Part shown: positions 15,156-23,803 of the stretch, one piece after another
How positions within the stretch are numbered: the stretch's first letter is position 1
Layout: each line of letters begins with the position of its first letter
Source: Runella sp.
GTDB lineage: Bacteria; Bacteroidota; Bacteroidia; Cytophagales; Spirosomataceae
DNA length: 33,388 bases
Assembly (NCBI RefSeq): GCF_027484545.1
Contig: NZ_JAIXST010000263.1
Coordinates: 1-33,388, forward strand
Direction of reading: 5' to 3'
Translations under genes and position numbers: made by a program
The notes under the pieces: generated by a model
What the model saw: only the letters and a program-made list of their open reading frames with translations
Database searches by the model: none
What the model was told of the DNA's origin: nothing

Positions 15156-17573
15156 TCACATAAACTTGAAATTGTACGCCAATGAAACGATAGGGGAGGC
15201 GAAGATTTGAAGTTGATAGGTAGTGTAGGCAGTTCCTTGGGTTTTCAAAAATACAGAATATTGGTTTTTACGCCCGTACAGGTTATAAACGGTAAAAATC
15301 CAGCTCCCTACCCACCGTTTGTCTTTGAGCGAAGGGTTGTTGATTTGCCACGAAAAATCGAGGCGATGGTAGTCTTTGATGCGCCCCTGATTTCGCTCGG
15401 CGTAGTACGGATACGCTTTTCCCTGAAAACTCACAAAACCGTTAGGAATGGTATACGGGCGACCGGTGCCGTAGGTGAACGTCAGAGAAAGACTGTGGTA
15501 TTTATTTTCGGCGAAATTGAGCGACATATTGACGCTGTGTGGGCGGTCAAAATTGGATGGATACCATTTGCCGTCGTTGATGCGCTCCGTAAATTGTGTT
15601 CCCTGATTGACTTGGTTCAAGACGCGTGAATAGGTATAATTGACCCAACCCGTCACTTCGCCTCTCTTTTTGGTCGCCATCATTTCGACACCATACGCTT
15701 TGCTTTTTCCCTGTAAAACTTGGGTTTCGATGTAGTTCTGCAACAAAAAATCAGCACCGGGTTTGAAATCTAAGATGTTTTCAGTTATGCGATAGTAAGC
15801 CTCAAGCGAAAACTCATAAATGTTGCTTTTTAAGTTTTTGAAATACCCCACTGTAAATAATTGACTGACCTGCGGGCGAATGTGCGAGTCGCTCATTTTC
15901 CAGCGGGAAGTAGGCAGGGGAGTGGTGGTATTGGAAACTACCTGAAGGTACTGACGCATGAGATTGTAGCCAAATTTGATGGAGCTTTGCTCATTCAACG
16001 TGTAGCGCAATCCTAGACGAGGTTCAAAACCGCCGTAGCTTTTGGTGGCTTTGCCACTTCCATAAAAAACAGAATCTATAACGGTTGCCTCCGTAAGCGG
16101 AGCTCCTGCCATATACGTGCGTACAGCGGCAGGTCCCAATGCCATAAAATAAGAGTATCGTAATCCTACCGAAACCGTTGTTTTGGGATTGAGGGTTATC
16201 TCGTCTTCGGCGTGTAATGCCAGCTCAATGCCATTTTCGGTAGGTACCGATTGAGCATTAACGCGTTGGTTACTGCCGGGATTAAGCGTGCCGGGCTGTA
16301 GTTGATAATGGGTCATATTGGCCCCGAATTCTACCTTATGGCGTTTGTTAGGGATATAATTGAAGTTTGTTTTGACCTGTCGCTGTAAAATTTCCGAGCC
16401 GATGGTGACCTTATTGTCGCTGTTGAGTTCGGGGAGTAAAATACGCGGGCGGTATTGACTGAATACACCCGTAGTCTGAACGTTGAGACGGTCATTGATT
16501 ATGTGAAACCAGCGAGCTGTAAAATTGATGGTATTGTAATCGTATTGCGTTGAAACCGAATTGATGTTATTGATTCCTCCCAACAAATCAGTTTGGAAGA
16601 AATCGGTACTATAATAATTGGACAGGGAAAAGGTATTTTTCTCGTTGATTCTCCAAAACAACTTGGCGGCGGCATCTCCAAAACTGGCCCGGATATTTTT
16701 CAGCTTGGCAGGACCCCACTGAAACGCAAAATCGTTGAAGGCTCCCCGACCCGTTATCAAAAGCCCTACTTTGTTCTTGACGAGTGGGATTTCGGCAGTC
16801 AGACGGTTGGCTACAAAGCTAACGCCTCCCTGCAACGAAAATTTCTCTAAACTGGGATTGGCCATCGAAATATCTAACACCGCCGCTGCACGACCTCCAA
16901 AGCGAGCCGGGGTAGTTCCTTTGTACAGATCCATACTTGAAACGGCATCGGGGGGGAATACGGAGAATAGGCCAAATAAGTGGGTGGGGTTAAAGATGGG
17001 CGCGTCGTCCAATAAAATCAGGTTTTGGTCTACCGAGCCGCCGCGAATGTTGACACCGTTGGAAGCCTCTCCCACGGAAGTGACACCCGGCAGCATTTGC
17101 AGGCTTCGCAATACGTCTACCTCACCCATAATGGCAGGCAGTTTTTTGATGGTCTTGATATTCATCTGCGTGACCCCCAGCAAAGGGCGCGTCACGTTTT
17201 CATCCACTGCCTGCGTAGAAATCACCACTTCTTCCAATTCCTTCGCTACATTCATGAGCTTGATGTCTAAACGAATGTTGTGGTTAAGGGATAGTTTTAC
17301 TCGGTGGGGACGATAGCCCAAACGGCTGACAATCAAAACATAATCAGCCTCTGTCAACATGACTGTAAACGTGCCGGACGTGTCGGTATAGAGACCGATT
17401 TTATCAAAATTGAGTCGAATGACTGCGTTCGAAATGGGCTCACCCGTTAAAGAATCCCGTATGCTGCCGCTTAGTTCAAAAGGATGGATGGCCTGCATTT
17501 TTGCCAGTTGTTGCGCAAAGACGGTTCCCACACAAAAGGTCAGCAGTAAAAGAAGTAAACGTTTTAATATCAT
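15156..17573 (-). CDS. TonB-dependent receptor with carboxypeptidase-regulatory-like domain
   Basis: The 805-residue outer-membrane protein begins with a signal peptide (MILKRLLLLLLTFCVGTVFA), which favours the ATG at 17573 over a TTG at 17624 that overlaps the upstream gene. After it comes a CarboxypepD_reg-like beta-sandwich (about 30-105, LSGSIRDSLTGEPISNAVIRL), then the plug domain (about 120-230, with VNIRGGSVDQNLILLDDAP) and a long beta-barrel ending in FKFM. It should import a ligand using TonB energy. It is the last of three genes with two DUF4249 lipoproteins. The ligand cannot be told from sequence. Confidence 0.94.
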   Translation of the reverse strand: MILKRLLLLLLTFCVGTVFAQQLAKMQAIHPFELSGSIRDSLTGEPISNAVIRLNFDKIGLYTDTSGTFTVMLTEADYVLIVSRLGYRPHRVKLSLNHNIRLDIKLMNVAKELEEVVISTQAVDENVTRPLLGVTQMNIKTIKKLPAIMGEVDVLRSLQMLPGVTSVGEASNGVNIRGGSVDQNLILLDDAPIFNPTHLFGLFSVFPPDAVSSMDLYKGTTPARFGGRAAAVLDISMANPSLEKFSLQGGVSFVANRLTAEIPLVKNKVGLLITGRGAFNDFAFQWGPAKLKNIRASFGDAAAKLFWRINEKNTFSLSNYYSTDFFQTDLLGGINNINSVSTQYDYNTINFTARWFHIINDRLNVQTTGVFSQYRPRILLPELNSDNKVTIGSEILQRQVKTNFNYIPNKRHKVEFGANMTHYQLQPGTLNPGSNQRVNAQSVPTENGIELALHAEDEITLNPKTTVSVGLRYSYFMALGPAAVRTYMAGAPLTEATVIDSVFYGSGKATKSYGGFEPRLGLRYTLNEQSSIKFGYNLMRQYLQVVSNTTTPLPTSRWKMSDSHIRPQVSQLFTVGYFKNLKSNIYEFSLEAYYRITENILDFKPGADFLLQNYIETQVLQGKSKAYGVEMMATKKRGEVTGWVNYTYSRVLNQVNQGTQFTERINDGKWYPSNFDRPHSVNMSLNFAENKYHSLSLTFTYGTGRPYTIPNGFVSFQGKAYPYYAERNQGRIKDYHRLDFSWQINNPSLKDKRWVGSWIFTVYNLYGRKNQYSVFLKTQGTAYTTYQLQIFASPIVSLAYNFKFM

Positions 17574-17614
17574 GGCGTATTCAGTAGCTAATGATTGAAT
17601 GAGTTTTGAAAAGA

Positions 17615-18736
17615 TTACTGCCAACCCTGTGGCTTGATGGGGGTACGGAATTTACTCAACACGCACGGGTACACCGGCGGACGGAACGGAGTAATCGGCT
17701 CAAAGTTGGCCTGTCGGCCCAGTAGGGGTATTAATATAGGGTCCTTGTAGTTATTTCTTTCTACCCAATACTTAACTACCCGAGTGCTGGCAGCGCCAAA
17801 ATACCCAATTACTTTGTCGTTGGGGTCGTTGATATTTTGGATGTTGCCAATGATGGGAGAGGGGGGCGTATCGGTAAGGGTACCGGTGGTTTGGCTTTGG
17901 TCACGCAGCAATTTATAATACAGATAGGCATCTTTTGTAAGTCCGACCTGCTCTATTTCCAAAAGGGCTCCTTTGTAAGAATGGAAAGGAACTTTGGCAA
18001 TCAGTCGGCCTTCCACACTTTTTCCGTTGGTAAAATCATCGGCGAGAAGGTTTACCTCATTGTTATAAAAAACATCCCAGCATGGATTGGCGCATTGGTA
18101 ATCGTACGTAGGCGGGTTGCGCGAGTTGATTTTAACGCAGGTGCCTCCGCTGAAATTTAGCGTTCCTCCGTCACAAGTAATGCATACATTTTGCTCTTCG
18201 TAGCGTTTCCAACGCCATAAATAGTAGTTTTTGGTATCTTTCGGATCATCAAAATCCAAATACACATCTACTGTAGAGCCCACCACTATCTTGCCTGTTT
18301 TATCAAGGACTCCCTTTGGGTCAAATTGTTGGTATATTTTCTTGATGGCGGGCACGGTTCCCAATTGCTCTTTGGACGATTCGTAGGTTTTGCCATCGGG
18401 TGTCCGAAAATGTAATTGATAGGTTTGTCCTACTTTCCCCTGAAAAGTGGCTGGTGTCGCGTACATGCCTTCGCTTACTTCCTGCAAAGCAACGACGCTT
18501 CCGTCTCCCGAACGAATTTCGGCTACGCAGCCTTTGAGAGGTTGGGAATAATAATTGCGCTCTACATTGCGCGATATACTGATGCTGACAGTGGCTCCGT
18601 TTTGGTCAGATACAAAACCTTCCACCGTAAGCAGATTGGCGTCCAAACTGTAAGTGACATCGTAGGTTTCTACGCAGGAGTACAAACAAAAAAGTTGCAG
18701 ATAAATAAGCAGGGCAGGAAATAAACGTTTCTTCAT
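17615..18736 (-). CDS. DUF4249-family lipoprotein (paralogue 1)
   Basis: This 373-residue protein has a lipoprotein signal ending LYS-C21 and then VETYDVTY, as typical of the DUF4249 family, whose genes regularly accompany TonB-dependent receptors in Bacteroidota. A beta-sandwich-like N-terminal part (residues about 30-130) is followed by a cysteine-rich middle (CITCDGG, GGTC, YDYQCANPCW) and the DTPPSPIIGNI segment before a PCVLS segment near the end. Five middle cysteines align with those of the next gene, so they are probably structural or metal-binding. It is probably an outer-membrane surface lipoprotein that works with the receptor 41 bp downstream. Confidence 0.88.
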   Translation of the reverse strand: MKKRLFPALLIYLQLFCLYSCVETYDVTYSLDANLLTVEGFVSDQNGATVSISISRNVERNYYSQPLKGCVAEIRSGDGSVVALQEVSEGMYATPATFQGKVGQTYQLHFRTPDGKTYESSKEQLGTVPAIKKIYQQFDPKGVLDKTGKIVVGSTVDVYLDFDDPKDTKNYYLWRWKRYEEQNVCITCDGGTLNFSGGTCVKINSRNPPTYDYQCANPCWDVFYNNEVNLLADDFTNGKSVEGRLIAKVPFHSYKGALLEIEQVGLTKDAYLYYKLLRDQSQTTGTLTDTPPSPIIGNIQNINDPNDKVIGYFGAASTRVVKYWVERNNYKDPILIPLLGRQANFEPITPFRPPVYPCVLSKFRTPIKPQGWQ

Positions 18737-18817
18737 TTTTATAAAAGGCCAAAAGACAGAGAAGCTAATGATTAAAAAGTGATGAAAGGGTTGAGAAGGA
18801 AGGTTCGGTAAGCGGTG

Positions 18818-19972
18818 TTACAACGCCCAACCTTCGGGACGAGTGGGGGTTTTGTTGGCGCTTAATACACAGGGAGCCATGGGGGGACGGAATTCAAAAA
18901 GCGGAGGCATCGGTTGCTGGTCGGGTTCTAAATTGGGGTCTTTGCCCAACATCAAAAACTTATAGGCCGTATTATAGGGTCTTTTGTCAATAAACAGGCG
19001 GCTTTTAGACACACCTGCTGCCCCAAAATAGCCTACTACTTTTTCGGAAGAATCATTGATATTTTTGATGTTGCCGATAATTGCCGCAGGGGGAGTATCT
19101 GTCAGGTTGCCCGTGTTTTGGGCTTGGTCACGCAGTAGCTTATAATATTCATAAGCGCCGGGCGAAATGGAATATTGCTGAATCTCTACCAACGCTCCGC
19201 GATTGCTGAAGCCTGCCCCGGTGGCGTAAAAAGGTATTTTGGCTACGGCACGGGCCGTGACTGTGCGCCCATTGGTATAAACGTCGGAGAAAATATTGAC
19301 TTCATTGCTGTAATAGATTTCCCAGCAGGGCTTATCGCATCGGTAATCATACGTGATTCTGCTGTTTCGTTCCGGAACGCACTGAAAGGTTTTGGCGTCT
19401 AATTTGCCTCCCTCGCAGGTAGCGCAAATGCCCTGTTCCTCAAAATCCATCCAACGCCACAGGTAGTAGTTGCGTTCATTGACGGGGTCACTGAAATCGG
19501 CATAGACATCTAAAGAGGAATAAGCTACCCTCGTACCTGTGCGGTCAAGAATGCCGTTTTGGTTGAATTCGTGGTATAACTTAACAATGGAACCTGCTCC
19601 GGCAAGTTTTTCTTTTTCAGATTCATATACTTTTCCCTTCGGTGTTTTGAAGTGCAGTTGGTAGGTTTGGCCTACTCGCCCTTGAAAATTATCGGGAGCA
19701 ATGTAAACGCCGCCTGAAAACTCGGTCAATGGAATCATCGAGCTATCACCGACCCTTAATTCAACGACACAATCGCGCAGGGGCTGCGAATAATAATTTC
19801 GATCGGAAGATATTGCCGTACGTAAATTGACGGTCAGCCCACGTCCGTCGGTTACGAATCCATCTATTGTTACAATTTCCGTGTTGAAATCGTATCGAAT
19901 GTCATATACTTCGACACAGGAGATTACCAAAAAGCTAAAAAAGACAAAAAAGGCAAATTTTCTTAGAAACAT
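18818..19972 (-). CDS. DUF4249-family lipoprotein (paralogue 2)
   Basis: A second DUF4249 lipoprotein of 384 residues, with lipobox VIS-C19 followed by VEVYDIRY. It shares with the downstream paralogue the NYYSQPL segment, GRVGQTYQLHF, the cysteine cluster (CATCEGG, YDYRCDKPCW), TDTPPAAIIGNI and the terminal PCVLS. The pair clearly arose by tandem duplication and then diverged. It is the first gene of the three-gene unit, 81 bp before paralogue 1. The 168 bp upstream (19973-20140) shows no clear promoter match. Confidence 0.88.
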   Translation of the reverse strand: MFLRKFAFFVFFSFLVISCVEVYDIRYDFNTEIVTIDGFVTDGRGLTVNLRTAISSDRNYYSQPLRDCVVELRVGDSSMIPLTEFSGGVYIAPDNFQGRVGQTYQLHFKTPKGKVYESEKEKLAGAGSIVKLYHEFNQNGILDRTGTRVAYSSLDVYADFSDPVNERNYYLWRWMDFEEQGICATCEGGKLDAKTFQCVPERNSRITYDYRCDKPCWEIYYSNEVNIFSDVYTNGRTVTARAVAKIPFYATGAGFSNRGALVEIQQYSISPGAYEYYKLLRDQAQNTGNLTDTPPAAIIGNIKNINDSSEKVVGYFGAAGVSKSRLFIDKRPYNTAYKFLMLGKDPNLEPDQQPMPPLFEFRPPMAPCVLSANKTPTRPEGWAL

Positions 19973-20140
19973 TCGGGAAATTAATCATTTGCCACGAATA
20001 ATCTCCGTTTAATCTTATTTTGCCTGTATAGACTCCTAAAATTCAGGTATGAAATCCGAGACTTTAGCGACCTATTACCTTGTTAATTTCATGGAGAGCC
20101 GGGTGCTGTAGTGGTTGATAAAATGTTGAAAATGAATTGA

Positions 20141-21109
20141 TTATGCAGTGACATATTTTTCAGGCTCTTGTTCGAACTTGATTTTACAGCCATCGCAACA
20201 GAAATAGACATTCTGTCCTTTGTAGTTAATGACATGTTTTGGAGCAGTTTTATCAACGGGAATGCCGCAAACGGGATTGATGTAGAACTTGCTTTCGGTG
20301 TCGTCTGTCAGTGGCTCAAATTGTTCAATAAGGGGTTGTGTGTGTTGGTATTGAATGATTTCAGCCAAAATACTTATTGCTACTTCGGCCGGGGTTTTGG
20401 CCTGAATATCTATTCCCGCGGGAGTTTTTACTTTTGCTAGCACATCATCTGCAATACCCGACAGACGCAGATAGTCAAAAACCGCCTCTTTTTTCTTGCG
20501 ACTTGCCACCAATGCTACATAGCCATGCTCCTCTTTGAGGGCAGCTTTGAGGGCTATTTCATCTTGTTCTCCCTGGGTAGCCACTACTACAAATCGTTTG
20601 GCAGTAAGCGGTACTTTGGCTAAATTGAACGTGATTTTAATTTCATCGGCAGTTGGAAAAAGCTCAGAGTCGGCGTTCATTGCCATTACTGTTACTTTGT
20701 AATCAAGTATTTTGCCTAATTGCGCCAATGCCTGTGCAATGGCCGTCTTTCCCATGATAATCAGCTGAGGTTTTGGCATAACAGGTTCGATATAAACGTC
20801 AACTGACCCGCCGCTTTGGCAAGTCATTTTGTAGTCTTTGATTCCTTCGGGAGAAATATCGTCAGGATTGGGGCTGATGCGTACCAAACGCGGCTGGCCC
20901 TGTTGTATGGCTTCGCCGGCTTCTTTGAGCATAATGCCTTTGGTACAACCGCCTCCAATCCAACCCCACAGGTTTCCGTTTTGCTCAATGAGTGCGTGGT
21001 CGCCTGTCTTACCCGAACTGGGGGCTTCGCGCCGTACCACTGTGGCAATTGCAAAAGGTACGTTTCGCTGTCGCAATTCCGTTAGTTTTTTAAGATATTC
21101 ATCAAACAT
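20141..21109 (-). CDS. CoxF/XdhC-like molybdenum-cofactor maturation protein fused to a YHS domain
   Basis: The 322-residue protein has the XdhC/CoxI N-terminal domain (about 1-110, with WIGGGCTKG and CQSGGSVDVYIEP), then the Rossmann-like XdhC domain (about 115-250, KPQLIIMGKTAIAQ), and a C-terminal YHS domain (about 275-322) with C281 in NPVCGIPV and C304, C305 and C308 in YFCCDGCK. XdhC-type proteins help insert the finished cofactor into molybdenum hydroxylases. In Oligotropha, coxD, coxE and coxF act in building the copper-sulfur-molybdenum site of CO dehydrogenase. YHS domains are cysteine-rich and linked with metal handling, so copper delivery is a plausible but untested role. It is the last gene of the cox operon. 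Confidence 0.9.
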   Translation of the reverse strand: MFDEYLKKLTELRQRNVPFAIATVVRREAPSSGKTGDHALIEQNGNLWGWIGGGCTKGIMLKEAGEAIQQGQPRLVRISPNPDDISPEGIKDYKMTCQSGGSVDVYIEPVMPKPQLIIMGKTAIAQALAQLGKILDYKVTVMAMNADSELFPTADEIKITFNLAKVPLTAKRFVVVATQGEQDEIALKAALKEEHGYVALVASRKKKEAVFDYLRLSGIADDVLAKVKTPAGIDIQAKTPAEVAISILAEIIQYQHTQPLIEQFEPLTDDTESKFYINPVCGIPVDKTAPKHVINYKGQNVYFCCDGCKIKFEQEPEKYVTA

Positions 21110-21148
21110 GAGTAGACTGTCTAAAGGATTGATTTGCGTTTTATTTTA

Positions 21149-22294
21149 TTAAACATTGGACAGAATAGTCTCCAATTCCAGCAAACTTTCCAAATTATGT
21201 GCTGACTTGAAGTCATCCACCAACGGCAGGGCAGCGCTCATACCACGGGCAGTAGGGGTATAGCCTTGCATGCCTTTGAGCGGGTTCAGCCAAATTACTT
21301 TCCGAGCTTTGCGTTGGATTTTTGTCATCACTGAGTGCAGCAAGGCCGGGGAGCCTGTATCCAAACCATCGCTTAGAATAATCACTACAGGAGAGCCATT
21401 GAGCGTTTGTTTGCCGTAGCTATCGTAAAAGGTTTCCAGACATGTACCGATTTTTGTTCCGCTCGACCAATTGTCAGCTTGCTGTGCCAGATTTATCAAT
21501 GCCAAGTTTAATAGCTTGGTATCCAACAAATGGGTAATTCTGACCAGTGAGGTGCTGAAAATAAAAGCTTCTGACTGACGGAATCGGTCGCGCAGGGCGC
21601 ACACAAATCGCAATAGAAAAAAACTGTATTTGTCCATGGAACCGCTTACATCGAGCAATACAATTAAGCGTTGACGTTTGGGCTTTTGTCCTTTGAAACT
21701 AAGTTTGATGGGTTCGCCACCCAGACTTAAACTGCGTCGAATCGTCCGCTGTAAATGAATCTGACCGTTGATTTGCCTGTTTTTCATGCGTCGGCGCAGG
21801 CGCAAGGCCATTTCTTTGAACAATCGGTCGGCGAGTATTTCCAGTTCGCGGGCATCAATTTCCCTGATTTTTGAGAAATCGGTTTTGCGTAACCGTTCGG
21901 AGGCATTAGCTCCTGATACATTTTTTGCTTCTTCTTCCTCGTCAGGGTTGCTTTTACCCTGCCCTAATAAGACCAAAGCCGCGGTATTTTTTTTCTGCAA
22001 TGTGCCTGTTACCGCTATTTTGTTTTTTCTGTCGGGTTGTAAATCAATGGGATTTGTATCCCAATAAAGGGAGAAAAGACGGTCATAACGTTTTTGCTCT
22101 TCGGGAGAGGTGCAAAAAATGGCACGGAGTGCATTTTTGAAAATCGGACGGTAAACCAGCACATCATGCCGAGCGGCATTAAGTGCATCCTGCGTTTCCT
22201 GTACGCCCACATTCAATCCGTGACTTCGACAAAATTGCCCAAAAGCAACGATGGCTTCGGAAAGACTTGCTGTCGAATAGGCTTGAATTTTCAT
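21149..22294 (-). CDS. coxE: CoxE-like von Willebrand factor A protein
   Basis: The 381-residue protein matches the CoxE family. It has a basic, helical N-terminal half (RRRMKNRQINGQIHLQRTIR) and a C-terminal VWA domain with the metal-ion site D215-V-S217-G-S219 in VLLDVSGSM, SGTKIGTCLE and ILSDGLDTGS. It starts at the ATG at 22294; an upstream TTG at 22312 would add six residues. CoxE works with the AAA+ protein CoxD in activating CO dehydrogenase, with copper insertion reported for the Oligotropha protein. It is 38 bp after coxD and 39 bp before the CoxF-like gene, in the same transcript. Confidence 0.93.
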   Translation of the reverse strand: MKIQAYSTASLSEAIVAFGQFCRSHGLNVGVQETQDALNAARHDVLVYRPIFKNALRAIFCTSPEEQKRYDRLFSLYWDTNPIDLQPDRKNKIAVTGTLQKKNTAALVLLGQGKSNPDEEEEAKNVSGANASERLRKTDFSKIREIDARELEILADRLFKEMALRLRRRMKNRQINGQIHLQRTIRRSLSLGGEPIKLSFKGQKPKRQRLIVLLDVSGSMDKYSFFLLRFVCALRDRFRQSEAFIFSTSLVRITHLLDTKLLNLALINLAQQADNWSSGTKIGTCLETFYDSYGKQTLNGSPVVIILSDGLDTGSPALLHSVMTKIQRKARKVIWLNPLKGMQGYTPTARGMSAALPLVDDFKSAHNLESLLELETILSNV

Positions 22295-22332
22295 GAGATT
22301 ACGCTGTTTCAAGGGGGCTTTTGGAAAATCAT

Positions 22333-23190
22333 TTACTCCATCAAACCTGCGTTTTCTTTCTTGACGATACTAATGTCTTCTACGGTTTTCAGAACGCAAC
22401 CCAGCGTTTGGTGAAGTGCTTGGGCTGTTACGCGGCGATACCCCAAGGCCATGAGCGATTCGGCCCAATCAATGGTTTCGGAGACCCCGGGGGTTTTGGC
22501 GAGTTTACGCGAGCGTAATGTTTGTACAAAAGCAACTGTCTGTTCAAGCAATTCGGACTCAATATCAGGCAGTTTCATTTGCACAATGCTCATTTCTTTG
22601 TCCAAATCTGGGTAGTCAATCCAATGGTACAGACAACGGCGTTTGAGTGCGTCGCTCAGTTCGCGGGTGCGGTTGGAAGTCAGAATGACGTACGGTCTGT
22701 GCGTGGCTTTGATGGTACCGATTTCGGGAATGGTAATCTGAAATGCGGACAGCAGTTCCAATAGAAAGGCTTCAAATTCTTCATCCGAACGGTCGATTTC
22801 GTCAATCAGCAACACGGGAGCTTTGGGGTGCAGAATTGCTTGTAAGAGAGGTCGTTTTAGTAAAAATTTATCGCTAAAAATTTCACTTTCCGCCATTTTT
22901 TCGTGGTTGGCTTCGGCACTTTTAAGCAGGAGTATTTGCTTTTGATAGTTCCATTCATACACGGCGGCATTGAGGTCTAAGCCTTCGTAGCATTGCAAAC
23001 GAATCAAATCAGTCTCCAGCCAGGCGGCTAATACGGCGGCAATCTCAGTTTTTCCAACGCCGGGAGGACCTTCGAGCAAAATAGGTTTGCGCAATTTGAG
23101 CAATAAAAACAAAGCCGTGGCCAATTCTTCATCAGCCACGTAGTTGTAATCATTCAATGCCTCAATGATGGCTTGCGGATTTTGGACCAT
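22333..23190 (-). CDS. coxD: CoxD-like MoxR-family AAA+ ATPase
   Basis: The 285-residue protein has Walker A G41-PPGVGKT-48, Walker B LLIDEID (127-133), sensor 1 around ILTSNRTRELSDALKRRC and the arginine-finger region after it. It is the MoxR-type ATPase of cox clusters, which in Oligotropha is a membrane-bound chaperone needed to sulfurate the molybdenum and let copper in. The normal partner is the VWA protein CoxE, encoded directly downstream. It begins 2 bp after the coxG stop, so translational coupling is likely. No membrane segment is visible here. Confidence 0.94.
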   Translation of the reverse strand: MVQNPQAIIEALNDYNYVADEELATALFLLLKLRKPILLEGPPGVGKTEIAAVLAAWLETDLIRLQCYEGLDLNAAVYEWNYQKQILLLKSAEANHEKMAESEIFSDKFLLKRPLLQAILHPKAPVLLIDEIDRSDEEFEAFLLELLSAFQITIPEIGTIKATHRPYVILTSNRTRELSDALKRRCLYHWIDYPDLDKEMSIVQMKLPDIESELLEQTVAFVQTLRSRKLAKTPGVSETIDWAESLMALGYRRVTAQALHQTLGCVLKTVEDISIVKKENAGLME

Positions 23191-23192
23191 AT

Positions 23193-23711
23193 CTACTTAA
23201 AAAGCCCTTTTACCATACTGCCCACCATGGAACCTGCGCTCATGGTGTTGTTCACATCTTTGCCGGCCAATTTATTCGAGAAATTGTCAATAAATTGGTC
23301 AAAGACCTGATTGGAAACGTCGTTGATGAGGCGCGAGCCAAATTGTGCCAGCATCCCTGTCACTTCAACGTTCATAGTTACATTGACTTCGGTGCTGCCG
23401 GCCTTGTCGGTCAGTACCCCGCTCATGAGCATATCGGCACCGCCTTTCCCTTTGGTGTCGGTTCCAACACCCTTCAGCGACATGGTTTTGGTAGCTGCAT
23501 TTCGTTCCAAAAACGTAACCAAACCATCATAGCTGGCTTTGACCGGGCCAAATTTAAGGGTTACGGTCCCTTTGTAATTATCTGCGTCCACTTGTTCGGT
23601 CAGTGCTGCTCCGGGAACGCAGGAAACGATTTCGTGTGGATTTGAAAGACTATCCCATACTTTTTCGATGGGTTCATTGATTTCAAAAGTGCGATTAATG
23701 GATGTTGTCAT
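23193..23711 (-). CDS. coxG: CoxG-like protein (SRPBCC fold)
   Basis: The 172-residue protein has the CoxG/SRPBCC features: an N-terminal FEINEPIEKVWDSLSNP, the CVPGAAL segment, KGTVTLKFGPVKASYDG and a C-terminal helix (QFGSRLINDVSNQVFDQF). CoxG helps attach CO dehydrogenase to the membrane in other species. The C-terminus (SAGSMVGSMVKGLFK) is amphipathic rather than a full transmembrane helix. The gene follows coxL by 92 bp and precedes coxD by 2 bp. Confidence 0.92.
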   Translation of the reverse strand: MTTSINRTFEINEPIEKVWDSLSNPHEIVSCVPGAALTEQVDADNYKGTVTLKFGPVKASYDGLVTFLERNAATKTMSLKGVGTDTKGKGGADMLMSGVLTDKAGSTEVNVTMNVEVTGMLAQFGSRLINDVSNQVFDQFIDNFSNKLAGKDVNNTMSAGSMVGSMVKGLFK

Positions 23712-23742
23712 TTGTGTTTTCGTTTAACCCCTCCCCCTTGCC

Positions 23743-23763
23743 CCCCTCCCTGATTGGGAGGGG
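23743..23763. repeat. GC-rich hairpin between coxL and coxG
   Basis: CCCCTCCC (23743-23750) pairs perfectly with GGGAGGGG (23756-23763) around TGATT. There is no T-run in the reading direction, so it is not a classical terminator. It could stabilise or partly attenuate the transcript between the enzyme subunits and the accessory genes. Confidence 0.55.
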
Positions 23764-23803
23764 AGAGTTAGTTTACTGACTCTGTCATAGAGGAGGAGCA
23801 GGG

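Noticed and set aside
16735-17316. 193-residue plus-strand frame
   Set aside because: It lies fully antisense to the TonB-dependent receptor gene, whose reading frame has clear domains. No family features are seen in the antisense product.
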